Shown here: positions 1 to 9,700 of the stretch, in pieces
Layout: every line of letters starts with the position of its first letter
Position numbering within the stretch: position 1 is the stretch's first letter
Source of the DNA: Bradyrhizobium japonicum USDA 6
GTDB lineage: Bacteria > Pseudomonadota > Alphaproteobacteria > Rhizobiales > Xanthobacteraceae
NCBI RefSeq assembly: GCF_000284375.1
Contig: NC_017249.1
Location: 7,247,001 to 7,311,000 of the forward strand
Direction of reading: 5' to 3'
DNA: 64,000 nucleotides
Program-made: the position numbers and the translations under genes
The notes under the pieces: generated by a model
The model's database searches: none
What the model saw: the letters and a program-made list of their open reading frames with translations, nothing else
Told to the model about the DNA's origin: nothing

Positions 1-1035
1 GTCCATCTTAGCTATCACGTCCAGAAGCGGCAGTTCGAGAAAGCCGGCTGGCTCGCCGACATGACGCCCTTCATGAAGGATCCGACGCTGACGGCGCCCG
101 ATCTCGTCGAGAGCGATTTCTCCGCCGCCGGCCTGCAATACTGCAAGAACGACAAGGGCCAGATGCTGTCCCTACCCTGGTCGGTCGATTATTTCATCCT
201 CTATTATAACAAGGAGCTCTTCCAGAAGAAGGGCGTCGCTGTCCCGAAAACCTTCGACGAGATGATCGCGGCCGCCGAGAAGCTGACCGATACCAAGGAA
301 GGGACCTACGGTTTCGTCGGACGGGGCTTGCGCAACGCCAACATGACGTTGTGGACGAACTTCTTCCTCAATTGCGGCGGCGAATTCCTCGACGCCAAAG
401 GCAACATCCTGACCGACGGTCCGGAAGCAATCGAAGCGACAAAAATCTACCAGACGCTGCTGACGAAGGTTGCTCCGCCCGGAGTCGTCGGCTTCAACTG
501 GATGGAGTCGATGGCTTCGTTCACGCAAGGACGTTCGGCAATGTGGATCGACGGCGTCGGCTGGGCGCCGCCGCTCGAGGACCCCGCCGCCTCGCGCGTC
601 GTCGGCAAGGTCGGCTACACCGTCGTCCCCGCCGGACCGAAGGGACAATATTCGGCCACCTATGGTGACGGCATCGGCATTGCCGCGGCGAGCAAGAACA
701 AGGAAGCCGCCTATCTGCTCTGCCAATGGGTGGTCTCGAAGAAGCAAGGCGCGCGGCTTTTGCAGGCCGGCGGCGGCGTGCCGTTCCGCAACTCGATCCT
801 GAATGACGCCGAAGTCCAGAGTGGCGTGAAGATGCCCAAGGAATGGCTGCAATCGGTGATCGATTCCGCCAAGATCAGCAAGCTCGGCCTGCCCGTGATC
901 ATCCCGGTCGCCGAATTCCGCGATCTTGTCGGCGCCGCAGTTACCTCGACCATCACGGGTACCGACCCTGCCACAGAGCTGAAAAAGGCCCACGACCAGT
1001 TTCGGCCGATCCTGGAGCGCAGCGAAAAGGCGTGA
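1..1035 (+). CDS. ABC sugar transporter substrate-binding protein (5' end outside window)
   Basis: The reading frame is open from base 1, so the start and signal peptide lie upstream of the window; 344 residues are visible. The sequence has the look of family 1 extracellular solute-binding proteins (sugar or polyol type): a KELFQKKG stretch after the LPWSVDYFILYYN segment, and the FTQGRSAMWIDG motif that in this family closes the ligand cleft. It should be a periplasmic receptor delivering a sugar to the two permeases that follow at once (GTGA overlap at 1032). No ATPase gene follows, so the ATP-binding protein must lie upstream or be shared. Family call is firm, substrate unknown. Confidence 0.9.
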   Translation, partial: VHLSYHVQKRQFEKAGWLADMTPFMKDPTLTAPDLVESDFSAAGLQYCKNDKGQMLSLPWSVDYFILYYNKELFQKKGVAVPKTFDEMIAAAEKLTDTKEGTYGFVGRGLRNANMTLWTNFFLNCGGEFLDAKGNILTDGPEAIEATKIYQTLLTKVAPPGVVGFNWMESMASFTQGRSAMWIDGVGWAPPLEDPAASRVVGKVGYTVVPAGPKGQYSATYGDGIGIAAASKNKEAAYLLCQWVVSKKQGARLLQAGGGVPFRNSILNDAEVQSGVKMPKEWLQSVIDSAKISKLGLPVIIPVAEFRDLVGAAVTSTITGTDPATELKKAHDQFRPILERSEKA

Positions 1036-1970
1036 GTGCGTTGACACAATCGACTCCGGCCGCGGCACAGTCTGATGCCGCGCCGGAGAAGGCGTTGCGG
1101 CCGCCATCCTACTGGCCGTTCGTGGTGCCGGCGCTGGTCGTCGTGCTCGCGATCATCATCTTCCCGTGGGTCTTCACCATCTGGATGAGCCTGAACGAGT
1201 GGAAGGTCGGCTCACCGACCACCTTCGTCGGGTTTTCCAACTATCTGCGGCTGACGAGCGATCCCCGCTTCATCGAGGCGGTGGGCCACACCATGGTCTA
1301 CACTTTGCTGTCGGTGCTGCTGCCGCTGATCCTCGGCACCTTCGCGGCCGTCGTGTTTCACCAAAAATTCGCGGGCCGCGGTTTTTTGCGCGGTATCTTC
1401 ATCATGCCGATGATGGCGACCCCTGTCGCGATCGCGCTGGTCTGGACCATGATGTTCCACCCGCAGCTCGGCGTGCTGAACTACCTCTTGTCGCTGGTCG
1501 GGATACCCGCACAGCTCTGGGTCTTCCACCCCGCAACCGTCATTCCCTCGCTGGTGCTGGTCGAGACCTGGCAATGGACGCCGCTGGTCATGCTGATCGT
1601 GCTCGGCGGCCTCGCCGCCATCCCGACCGAGCCTTATGAAAGCGCGCAGATCGACGGCGCCAGCTTCTGGCAGGTGTTCCGATTCATCACCCTGCCGCTG
1701 ATCATGCCGTTCCTGTTCATCGCCGGCATGATCCGCATGATCGATGCCGTGAAGAGTTTCGACATCATCTTCGCGATCACGCAGGGAGGACCGGGCTCGG
1801 CGTCGGAGACGATCAACATCTATCTCTACAGCGTCGCCTTCACCTATTACGACCTCGGCTACGGCTCGGCGATCGCGGTGGTGTTCTTCCTCCTCATCGT
1901 CGCCCTCGCGGCCGTGATGCTCTATGCCCGCCGGCGCATGCTGTGGACCGAAATTGCGAGCGGCGCATGA
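1032..1970 (+). CDS. ABC sugar transporter permease, MalF type
   Basis: Integral inner-membrane permease of 312 residues with about six membrane helices. The EAA loop that docks the ATPase is visible as YESAQIDGASFWQVF followed by LPLIMPF. I chose the GTG at 1032 because it overlaps the stop of the binding protein by GTGA, giving a soluble N-terminal tail rich in Ala and Pro before the first helix (WPFVVPALVVVLAIII); translational coupling is likely. The stop overlaps the ATG of the next permease. Acts as one half of the transmembrane channel for sugar uptake. Confidence 0.92.
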   Translation: MSALTQSTPAAAQSDAAPEKALRPPSYWPFVVPALVVVLAIIIFPWVFTIWMSLNEWKVGSPTTFVGFSNYLRLTSDPRFIEAVGHTMVYTLLSVLLPLILGTFAAVVFHQKFAGRGFLRGIFIMPMMATPVAIALVWTMMFHPQLGVLNYLLSLVGIPAQLWVFHPATVIPSLVLVETWQWTPLVMLIVLGGLAAIPTEPYESAQIDGASFWQVFRFITLPLIMPFLFIAGMIRMIDAVKSFDIIFAITQGGPGSASETINIYLYSVAFTYYDLGYGSAIAVVFFLLIVALAAVMLYARRRMLWTEIASGA

Positions 1971-2791
1971 ACTTTCGTCAGATTATGGGCAGAATCGGTC
2001 TGTGGCTCTCGGTGTTCGTCATCGTGTCGCCGGCGATCCTGTTCTTCTTCTGGATGCTGTCGCTGTCGCTCAAGTTCGAGGTCGACAATGCCGCCTACCC
2101 GCCGGTGTTCATCCCCGATCGCATCGCCTGGAAGAACTATGCCGACGTGCTCGCTTCCAACCGCTTCCTGACCTATTTCGTCAACAGCCTGATCGTCACC
2201 GGCAGCGCGACCGTGCTGGCGCTGCTCGTCGGCGTTCCCGCCGGCTACGGCATCGCACGCATGGCCGCGCACAAATCCGCGATCGTGATCCTGATCGCGC
2301 GCATCACGCCCGGCCTGTCCTATTTGATCCCGCTGTTCCTGCTGTTCCAGTGGCTGGGATTGCTCGGCACGCTGGTGCCGCAGATCATCATCCATCTCGT
2401 GGTGACGGTGCCGATCGTGATCTGGATCATGATCGGCTATTTCGAGACGACACCGCTGGAATTGGAAGAAGCCGCCCTAATCGACGGCGCCACGCGATGG
2501 CAGGTCTTTCGCCACGTCGCCCTGCCGATCGCCAAGCCCGGTATCGCGGTCGCCTTCATCCTCGCGGTGATCTTCTCCTGGAACAACTTTGTGTTCGGCA
2601 TCGTGCTGGCCGGACGCGAGACGCGCACCCTGCCCGTCGCCGTCTACAACATGATCTCGTTCGACCAGTTGAGCTGGGGGCCGCTGGCCGCGGCCGCGCT
2701 GATCGTCACTCTCCCGGTGCTGCTGCTCACAGTGTTCGCCCAGCGACAGATCGTTGCCGGGCTGACCGCGGGTGCCGTCAAGGGCGGGTAG
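1967..2791 (+). CDS. ABC sugar transporter permease, MalG type
   Basis: Second permease, 274 residues, about six helices. EAA loop seen as LEEAALIDGATRWQVF then VALPIAKPGI, the usual MalG-type form. The start ATG at 1967 overlaps the stop of the first permease (ATGA), which is why it is preferred over an in-frame ATG at 1943. Last gene of the operon; a strong hairpin terminator follows within 40 bases. No ATPase gene is found after it. Confidence 0.92.
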   Translation: MNFRQIMGRIGLWLSVFVIVSPAILFFFWMLSLSLKFEVDNAAYPPVFIPDRIAWKNYADVLASNRFLTYFVNSLIVTGSATVLALLVGVPAGYGIARMAAHKSAIVILIARITPGLSYLIPLFLLFQWLGLLGTLVPQIIIHLVVTVPIVIWIMIGYFETTPLELEEAALIDGATRWQVFRHVALPIAKPGIAVAFILAVIFSWNNFVFGIVLAGRETRTLPVAVYNMISFDQLSWGPLAAAALIVTLPVLLLTVFAQRQIVAGLTAGAVKGG

Positions 2792-2799
2792 CAAATGAA

Positions 2800-2841
2800 G
2801 CAGCCGGGCGACACGACATCGCCCGGCTGCGTTTCTGTTTT
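2800..2841. terminator. bidirectional intrinsic terminator
   Basis: Perfect 12-bp stem (GCAGCCGGGCGA at 2800-2811 with TCGCCCGGCTGC at 2819-2830), 7-base loop, then a T-rich run on the + strand. It sits between the convergent ends of the permease operon (stop 2791) and the NCS2 permease gene (stop 2849), so it can serve both. Confidence 0.88.
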
Positions 2842-2848
2842 CCGAGAC

Positions 2849-4504
2849 CTACTCCGCCGGCGCGGCGTGCATCTCCGGATGGGCGGAATAGTGCTCGGTG
2901 GTGCCGAGCCTGCTGGCCGCGAACAGTCCCGCCGCCATCACCGCGTAGGCGAACGCCACCGCGGGCGTGACGCCGATGCCGACGGCTTCGCCGTGCATGA
3001 AGCCGAAGTAAGTCAGCACCGCACCGACCAGCGCGAAGGCCGAGGCCTTCTCGAAATCACGCTCGATGATGAAGACGCCGATCGCACCGAGGATGAGGCC
3101 GCCGAGGATGGAACCGCCGCCCATCACCTCCAAGCCGTGATAGAACACGCCCTGCTGCGGCAGCGCGGCAATCGCGGCAGCCTTGACCGCGTCGGCCTTG
3201 TCGGCGGCGAGACCGCCGACAGAGGTCGCCGCCATCATGGTCGAGCCGAGCATCGTGTCGATCTGGAGCTTGGCCCAGGCGGCAAGATGCGGCGTCAGCG
3301 CCAGCACGATCGCGGGCGCGTGCTTGACCGGTGTGGTCTGGAACGCCTGCGCGCCGATCAGCATGCCGATATAGAGCAGGATCGGTGAGATCGCGACGAC
3401 GGGCACGAGCGCCAGCAGCACCGAGATGATGCCGAACCAGGCCAGCACCACCACCATGATGCCGGTCGCAGCCGAATAGCCGATGCGGCCGCCCATCGCC
3501 TTCCAGCCGGGATGTCCGATATAGACGGCGTTGATGAAGGGGTTGCCCATCAGGCAGCCGATCAGGCTGACGACGCCGTCGGCGGTGAGCACCCGCGTGG
3601 TCGGATATTCGTCGCCGGCCGCTTCCGCGCTCTCGACATTGTCCATGGCCTCGACGAGGTCGTAGATGCCGAACGGAATGGCGGTAACCAGGATGATGCC
3701 GAGGAATTCGAAGCCGGAGAAGACGTAGCCCACCGCGGGGATCGGCACCGAGAAGCCGAAGTTCGCGAAAGCGTCGCCGACGCCCTTGACGCTCAGCCCA
3801 CCGAGACCGAGGCCGAACAGGTTCGATCCCCAGGCGATGACCATGCCGACCGCGATGGCGACGAGGCCCGCGGGAATGCCGCGCCAATATTTCACGCCGC
3901 CGAACCAACTCACCAGGATGATGGCGAAGCAAACGAGACCGATCTGCGGCGTCATGTACATCTCTAACGCCGGACGCATCGAGATGAAGGTGACGGAGAC
4001 GCCGGCGAGCGTGCCGAGCAGCGCCGCGCGCGGCGTGATCTTGCGGATGAACGGCGCGATGAAGCCGCCGATCATCAGGATAAAGCTCTGGAAGAACACC
4101 CAGACGAGGCCGGCCGACCAGCCCTTGAGCGGGTCACCGGTCTTGATCGTGATCGGCAGCATGATCACGAAGGTGACGATGAACATGTGCGGTACGCTGA
4201 CGCCCGAGGGCAGTGCGCAGACATCGCTGCGGCCGGTCTTCTGCGCCAGCCGATAGGCGAGATACGCGTAGTAGAAGGTGGAGAGGCACATCATCAGCCC
4301 GAGCGCGGGCAGGATGCGGCCGAACACGAGACTATCGGGCATCTTCAGGACGAAGCGCAGCAGGCCCGTGAGCACCAGCATGTTGACGAGGATGTTGGTG
4401 CCGAAGCCGAAGAACGCGTTCCAGTCGCCCGATGTCCATAGTACCGGCTTGAACTCCGACTTGCTCAGATCAGATCTGCCGGAAGTCCCCGTCAATGTGC
4501 TCAT
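2849..4504 (-). CDS. NCS2-family (AzgA-like) nucleobase/ureide permease
   Basis: A 551-residue inner-membrane protein with 12 or more hydrophobic segments. The overall pattern (N-terminal GDWNAFFGFGTNILVNMLVL, later PFGIYDLVEAMDNVESAEAAG and GNPFINAVYIGHPGWK) resembles the AzgA branch of nucleobase:cation symporters, where the xNVESA stretch lies in the substrate-binding region. It is 10 bases downstream of a cysteine hydrolase gene on the same strand, so the two probably form an operon in which this protein imports the nitrogen compound that the hydrolase cuts. Substrate is inference: a purine, barbiturate, cyanurate or biuret-like compound would all fit. Confidence 0.75.
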   Translation of the reverse strand: MSTLTGTSGRSDLSKSEFKPVLWTSGDWNAFFGFGTNILVNMLVLTGLLRFVLKMPDSLVFGRILPALGLMMCLSTFYYAYLAYRLAQKTGRSDVCALPSGVSVPHMFIVTFVIMLPITIKTGDPLKGWSAGLVWVFFQSFILMIGGFIAPFIRKITPRAALLGTLAGVSVTFISMRPALEMYMTPQIGLVCFAIILVSWFGGVKYWRGIPAGLVAIAVGMVIAWGSNLFGLGLGGLSVKGVGDAFANFGFSVPIPAVGYVFSGFEFLGIILVTAIPFGIYDLVEAMDNVESAEAAGDEYPTTRVLTADGVVSLIGCLMGNPFINAVYIGHPGWKAMGGRIGYSAATGIMVVVLAWFGIISVLLALVPVVAISPILLYIGMLIGAQAFQTTPVKHAPAIVLALTPHLAAWAKLQIDTMLGSTMMAATSVGGLAADKADAVKAAAIAALPQQGVFYHGLEVMGGGSILGGLILGAIGVFIIERDFEKASAFALVGAVLTYFGFMHGEAVGIGVTPAVAFAYAVMAAGLFAASRLGTTEHYSAHPEMHAAPAE

Positions 4505-4514
4505 GATGTTACCC

Positions 4515-5213
4515 CTATGTGGTCGAAACCTTCATCGCCTCCAGTACTGCGGCTGAGTCCGCGACCCAGCCGAAGATGCCGCCCTGGGCCTTGATCATCT
4601 TCAGGCCCATCTCGTGAAATTCCGGGAAGTAGGATGCGCAGCCGTCGGAGATGACGACGCAGCGATAGCCGCGGTCGTTGGCCTCGCGCACGGTGGTGTT
4701 GACGCACACTTCCGTTGTGACGCCGCAGACGAGCAAGTTCTCGATGCCGTATTTCTCCAGCACATCCGTGAGCTCGGTGGCGTAGAACGCGCCTTTGCCG
4801 GGCTTGTCGATCACGACCTCACTGTCGAGCGGATAAAGCTCGGGAATGATGTCGTGGCCGGCCTCGCCGCGAATGAGAATGCGCCCCATCGGGCCGGGAT
4901 CGCCGATGCGCAAGGACGGCGCGCCGCGCTCGACTTTTGCGGGCGGCGCGTCGGACAGATCGGGCAAATGCCCCTCGCGCGTGTGGATCACCAGCATGCC
5001 GGTGTCACGCGCCGCCTTCAGCACCGCGCCGATCGGCTTCACCGCGCGCGCGAGCTGGCTGACATCGTTGCCCAACGTCTCGCCGAAGCCGCCCGGCTCC
5101 ATGAAGTCGCGCTGCATGTCGATGATGAGAAGCGCGGTGGCAGGCCAGTCGAGCCTGATCGGCTCGGGCTCGGCGCTGATGACGCCCGGTGTCGGCTTGG
5201 TCGAGTTCAACAT
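4515..5213 (-). CDS. isochorismatase-family cysteine hydrolase, biuret hydrolase-like
   Basis: A 232-residue cytoplasmic amidohydrolase of the isochorismatase fold. The catalytic triad can be read as Asp32 ([10 protein letters not shown]), Lys137 ([13 protein letters not shown]) and Cys170 ([11 protein letters not shown]); the cis-peptide turn before the Cys is present. The flanking [13 protein letters not shown] segment and [10 protein letters not shown], with a Gln 40 residues after the Cys, match what I recall of biuret and triuret hydrolases rather than nicotinamidases or true isochorismatases. The adjacent permease supports a scavenging role for an amide- or urea-like nitrogen source. 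Family call strong; biuret-type substrate is inference. An upstream palindrome at 5269-5280 may control the pair. Confidence 0.8.
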   Translation of the reverse strand: MLNSTKPTPGVISAEPEPIRLDWPATALLIIDMQRDFMEPGGFGETLGNDVSQLARAVKPIGAVLKAARDTGMLVIHTREGHLPDLSDAPPAKVERGAPSLRIGDPGPMGRILIRGEAGHDIIPELYPLDSEVVIDKPGKGAFYATELTDVLEKYGIENLLVCGVTTEVCVNTTVREANDRGYRCVVISDGCASYFPEFHEMGLKMIKAQGGIFGWVADSAAVLEAMKVSTT

Positions 5214-5268
5214 GACTCAAGGCCCCCGCGAGAACTCTCTTTGCCAGGAGTTCTGCAAACGCCGTGCC

Positions 5269-5280
5269 ATTGTGTACAAT
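5269..5280. promoter_or_regulatory. candidate GntR-type operator
   Basis: ATTGTGTACAAT, 5-bp arms ATTGT/ACAAT around a 2-base centre, lies 56 bases upstream of the hydrolase-permease operon start. The TTGTnnACAA core is of the kind bound by FadR-subfamily GntR regulators. No regulator gene is adjacent, so the assignment is tentative. Confidence 0.4.
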
Positions 5281-5451
5281 TGCGGTGGCGCGCGGGCTGC
5301 GAGGGAATTCGTTGTGCCGTCAGAAGGTTACGCCAGCGGCTGACAGCTGCTTATTCCCTGTGCGACGGCTTTGCGACGTGCAGTTGCTTAAAGGATGAGC
5401 GGGCGGCGACGGACTCACTCGCCGTCATTCCGGGGCGACGCTCTTTCCTCT

Positions 5452-5592
5452 CCCTCTCCCCGTTCTTACGGGGAGAGGGTTGGGGTGAGGGGCCTGCTTC
5501 CGCAATACCGGCGACAGTCAAGCTCGCGGAGACTCCCCCTCACCTGGAATTTGCTTTCGCAAATTCCAGCCTCTCCCCGCATGCGGGGAGAG
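5452..5592. repeat. Bradyrhizobium-type intergenic palindromic repeat
   Basis: Three nested hairpins fill the space between the hydrolase promoter and the convergent end of the next gene: a 12-bp stem at 5452-5463/5468-5479 (loop TCTT), an 11-bp stem at 5544-5554/5559-5569 (loop TTTC), and a perfect 22-bp palindrome at 5571-5592. The CTCTCCCCG...CGGGGAGAG units at both ends are alike, as in dispersed repeats of this group. May also act as a terminator for the gene ending at 5599. Confidence 0.8.
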
Positions 5593-5598
5593 GCGAAG

Positions 5599-6564
5599 TC
5601 ACGGCTCGCGCCTACCGTCCGGTCCGTACAGCTGCCGATACTCCATCTCATACGGCGCATACGAATCCTTCAGCGTCGCCATGTTGAGCAGCATGGTGGC
5701 CACCACCGCGCCCGACTTGCCGAACACGCGCGTCTTCACCCAGGCGCTCTCGGTGCGGCGGCTGCCGGAGAGCGCGACGACTTCACGCTCGATTTCGTAC
5801 ACCTCATCGACGAAGAGCGGTCCCTTGATCAGCCTGATCTCCTGGTCCGCGAACAGGCCGACCGCCGGCCCCTTGGCCGGCAGCGGATCGTCCTTGGAGC
5901 GGTACTGGAACAACACGCTCAGCATCTCCATCGGGATGATGGGCTTGCCCCAGGGATTGTCCGCTCCCGAATAATAAGGCGAGTTCTCGGTGATAACGGC
6001 GAGCTTCTGCCGGAGAGAGAACGGATAAAGGTCGCCCATGTTCTGATCGAACGCCATCCGCACCGTCTGCCGTTTGCTCGTCTGGGCCACCTTCACATCG
6101 CGCAGGATCACGGGATCGGCGAGCGGCTTGAGCTCGCCCAGGCGCGCCTCGAGCGCAGTTGCGACATGCGGCTCACCGACCGAGGCCGTGCCGCGTAGCA
6201 CCTCGGTGCCGTCGCGCTTGACCATCTGGATCTGGCACTGGCTCGTGCCGGGCAGCGGCTTCGACAGCGCCGCCTGCACCTCCTCGCCTTCGAAGCAGGC
6301 GTTGCGGTAATGCGCAGACAGGCAACCGCTCTCGAACCAGGCCTGCCCCCACAGCCGCGCGCCGAGCGGGGCGAACTGGCTGAAATGTGTCGGGCCTTCG
6401 ATGGTGCCGCCCTTGAAGCCGAGCTTTTGCGCGGTGGCATCATCGTGGATCGAGGCGTGCGCGTCGTAGACTTGCGCGTGAAGCATCTGGCGCGGCTGGC
6501 GCCACGGGCCAATCAGCGCCTCGGCCGTCTCTCCAATCTCGGTGTCGAATGCGTTTGCAGCCAT
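5599..6564 (-). CDS. hot-dog fold (FAS1/MaoC dehydratase-like) protein, substrate unknown
   Basis: A 321-residue protein. The motif KLGFKGGTIEGPTHFSQFAP near residue 50 has the Gly-rich loop and His of MaoC-like double hot-dog proteins, and a second half with PIIPMEMLSVLFQYRS looks like the paired hot-dog. Start chosen at 6564 because GGAGG lies six bases before it; the upstream in-frame ATG would place that ribosome site inside the gene. The usual hydratase Asp-His pair is not clearly preserved, so it may be a binding or non-hydratase member. It is divergent from the indolepyruvate oxidoreductase gene. Probable role in acyl-CoA metabolism, by family only. Confidence 0.6.
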   Translation of the reverse strand: MAANAFDTEIGETAEALIGPWRQPRQMLHAQVYDAHASIHDDATAQKLGFKGGTIEGPTHFSQFAPLGARLWGQAWFESGCLSAHYRNACFEGEEVQAALSKPLPGTSQCQIQMVKRDGTEVLRGTASVGEPHVATALEARLGELKPLADPVILRDVKVAQTSKRQTVRMAFDQNMGDLYPFSLRQKLAVITENSPYYSGADNPWGKPIIPMEMLSVLFQYRSKDDPLPAKGPAVGLFADQEIRLIKGPLFVDEVYEIEREVVALSGSRRTESAWVKTRVFGKSGAVVATMLLNMATLKDSYAPYEMEYRQLYGPDGRREP

Positions 6565-6728
6565 GGTGTCCTCCACAGGCAGCCATGACTAGCAGGAGCG
6601 CCACGGATGCGGCTAGCTGTATTGACTTCGCCGGCCCATGCTCTTGACTGTCACAATTCGCGTCGCGCCGCCGCTATCCCTCCCGCAGCGCAAACCCCCA
6701 AGCCGAACGAGAGACGAGGACTCCTGAA

Positions 6729-9700
6729 ATGACGCTGATGCAGGTCGAGCTGGACGACAAATACCGGCTCGAATCGAAGCGGATCTTCCTGTCCGGCACG
6801 CAGGCGCTGGTTCGGTTGCCCATGTTGCAGCGCGAACGCGACCGGCTTCAGGGGCTCAACACCGGCGGTTTCATCTCGGGCTATCGTGGTTCCCCGCTCG
6901 GCATGTACGACCACGCACTGTGGCGCGCAAAGTCGCACCTCCAGCAGCATGACATCGCCTTCGTCCCCGGGCTGAACGAGGACCTGGCTGCGACCGCCGT
7001 CTGGGGCAGCCAGCAGGTCGGCCTGTTCCCCGGCGCCAAGGTCGATGGCGTGTTCGGCATCTGGTACGGCAAGGGCCCCGGCGTCGACCGCTCGGTCGAC
7101 GCGCTCAAACACGCGAATGCGGCCGGCACCTCGCTCAATGGCGGCGTGCTCGCGCTTGCCGGCGACGACCATGGCTGCCAGTCCTCGACGCTGGCGCATC
7201 AGAGCGAGCAGGTATTCGCGGCGGCGCTGATCCCCGTGATCAATCCGGCGACACTCCAGGACTATCTCGACCTCGGCCTCTACGGCTTCGCGCTGTCGCG
7301 CTTCTCCGGCTGCTGGGTCGGCTTCAAGGCGATCAGCGAGACCGTGGAAAGCTCGGCTTCGATCGACAGCGATCCCGAGCGCATCCGGATCAAGCTGCCC
7401 GACGATTTCGAGATGCCGCCCGGCGGCCTCAACATCCGCTGGCCCGATCCGCCGCTGGACGCCGAGCGCCGTCTGTTCGGCCCGAAGATGGCCGCCGTGC
7501 AGGCCTTTGCCCGTGCCAACCAGCTCGACCGCATCGTGCTCGATTCAAAACCGGCCCGGCTCGGCATCGTCGCGACCGGCAAGGCCTATCTCGATCTACG
7601 CCAGGCGCTGGCCGATTTGGGCATCACCGACAAGGACGCGCAGGACCTTGGGCTGCGCATCTACAAGGTCGCACTGACCTGGCCGCTGGAAGAGAGCGGC
7701 GCCAAACGTTTCGCCGAAGGTCTTCAGGACGTGCTGGTGGTTGAGGAGAAGCGCGGCTTCATCGAAGACCAGCTGATGCGCATCCTCTACAATGTCGATG
7801 CATCGAGGCGGCCGACCGTCACGGGCAAGCGCGACGAGCGCGGCGCACCGCTGCTGCCGAGCGAGGGCGAGCTGACGCCGACCATTGTCGCAGGCGCGTT
7901 GGTGGCGCGGCTGCGCAAGCTCGGGCATCACAGCCCGGTGCTAGAGCAGCGCCTCGCCCGGCTCGAAGCCTTCGACAATCCCGTCACATCAAGCACGCAG
8001 ATCAAGCTCGCGCGCACGCCGTTCTTCTGCTCGGGCTGTCCGCACAACTCCTCGACGCGGGTGCCCGAAGGAAGCCGCGCCATGGCCGGCATCGGCTGCC
8101 ACGGCATGGCCTTGAGCATGCCGACCCGCCGCACCGATCTGATCTCGCATATGGGTGCCGAGGGCGTGAACTGGATCGGCCAGTCGCCCTTCACCACCGA
8201 GAAGCACATTTTTCAGAATCTCGGCGACGGCACCTACACCCATTCCGGCCTGCTTGCGCTGCGCGCGGCATCGGCCGCCGGCATCAACATCACCTACAAG
8301 ATCCTCTACAACGACGCCGTCGCAATGACCGGCGGCCAGCCGGCCGAGGGCGCCTTCAACGTCGCGCAGATTGCGCACCAGGTCTGGGCCGAGGGCGTCA
8401 AGCGACTTGCGATCGTCTCCGACGATCCGACGAAGTATCCGGAAGGCAACTACTTCCCACAGGGCGCGACCATCCATCACCGCCGCGAGCTCGATGCCGT
8501 GCAGCGCGAGCTGCGCGACATCAAGGGCCTCACGGTCGTGATCTACGACCAGACCTGCGCCGCCGAAAAGCGCCGCCGCCGCAAGCGCGGGCTCTATCCC
8601 GATCCCGCAAAGCGCGCCTTCATCAACGAGCTGGTCTGCGAGGGCTGCGGCGATTGCTCGCAGGCTTCCAACTGCGTCTCGGTGCAGCCGCTGGAGACCG
8701 AGTTCGGCCGCAAGCGCCAGATCGACCAGTCGAACTGCAACAAGGACTTTTCCTGCGTCGAAGGTTTCTGCCCGAGCTTTGTCACGGTGCATGGCGGAAG
8801 CCTGAAGCGGATGAAGACGTCGGCGGTCGATTCCGGACAGTTGTTCGCCGACCTGCCGCTGCCTCCTGCCCGCGAGCTCGAGGCGCCGTACAACATCCTC
8901 GTCACCGGCATCGGCGGCACCGGCGTCATCACCATCGGCGCGCTGCTGGGCATGGCCGCCCATGTCGACGGCCGCGGCTGCTCGGCGCTCGACTTCACCG
9001 GCCTGTCGCAGAAGAACGGCGCGGTGATGAGCCATGTCCGCATCGCACGGAGGCCGGAGGATATCTCTGCCGTCCGCATCACCACGGGCGGCGCCGACGT
9101 CATCCTCGGCTGCGACATGATCGTCTCGGCAGGTCCCTCCGCGCTCAGCCGTGCCGAACGCGGCGTGACCAAGGCCTACATCAACGCCGACCTGCAACCG
9201 ACCGCGAGCTTCGTGCAAAATCCCGATCTCGACTTCGAGATGGGCACGATGCAGACCGTGCTGCGCGACGCCGTCGGCGACTCGAACCTCGACATCATCG
9301 ACGCGACAGGCATTGCCTCGGCCCTGATGGGTGACAGCATCGCGACCAATCCCTTCATGCTCGGCTTCGCCTTCCAGAAGGGTGCGATCCCACTCTCGCT
9401 GGAGGCTCTGCTCCGCGCCATCGAGATCAACGGCACCGCGGTCGAGATGAACAAGCTCGCCTTCACCTGGGGACGGCTGGCCGCCCACGACATGTCGCGC
9501 GTGCGCAGCGTCCTCCAGTTCAAGAGCCGCGCATCCGCGCCGACGAAGTCGCTCGACGACGTGATCGCGACCCGCGCGGAGTTTCTGACCGGCTATCAGG
9601 ACAAGGCCTATGCCGACCGTTACCTCGCGGCCGTCGCCAAGGTGCGCAAGGCGGAAATGGTCGCCTCGCCCGCGTCCACCGAGCTGACCGAGGCGGTCGC

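Noticed and set aside
5452..5592. Possible CRISPR-like repeat
   Set aside because: Units are inverted hairpins, not direct repeats with spacers; fits dispersed intergenic repeats.
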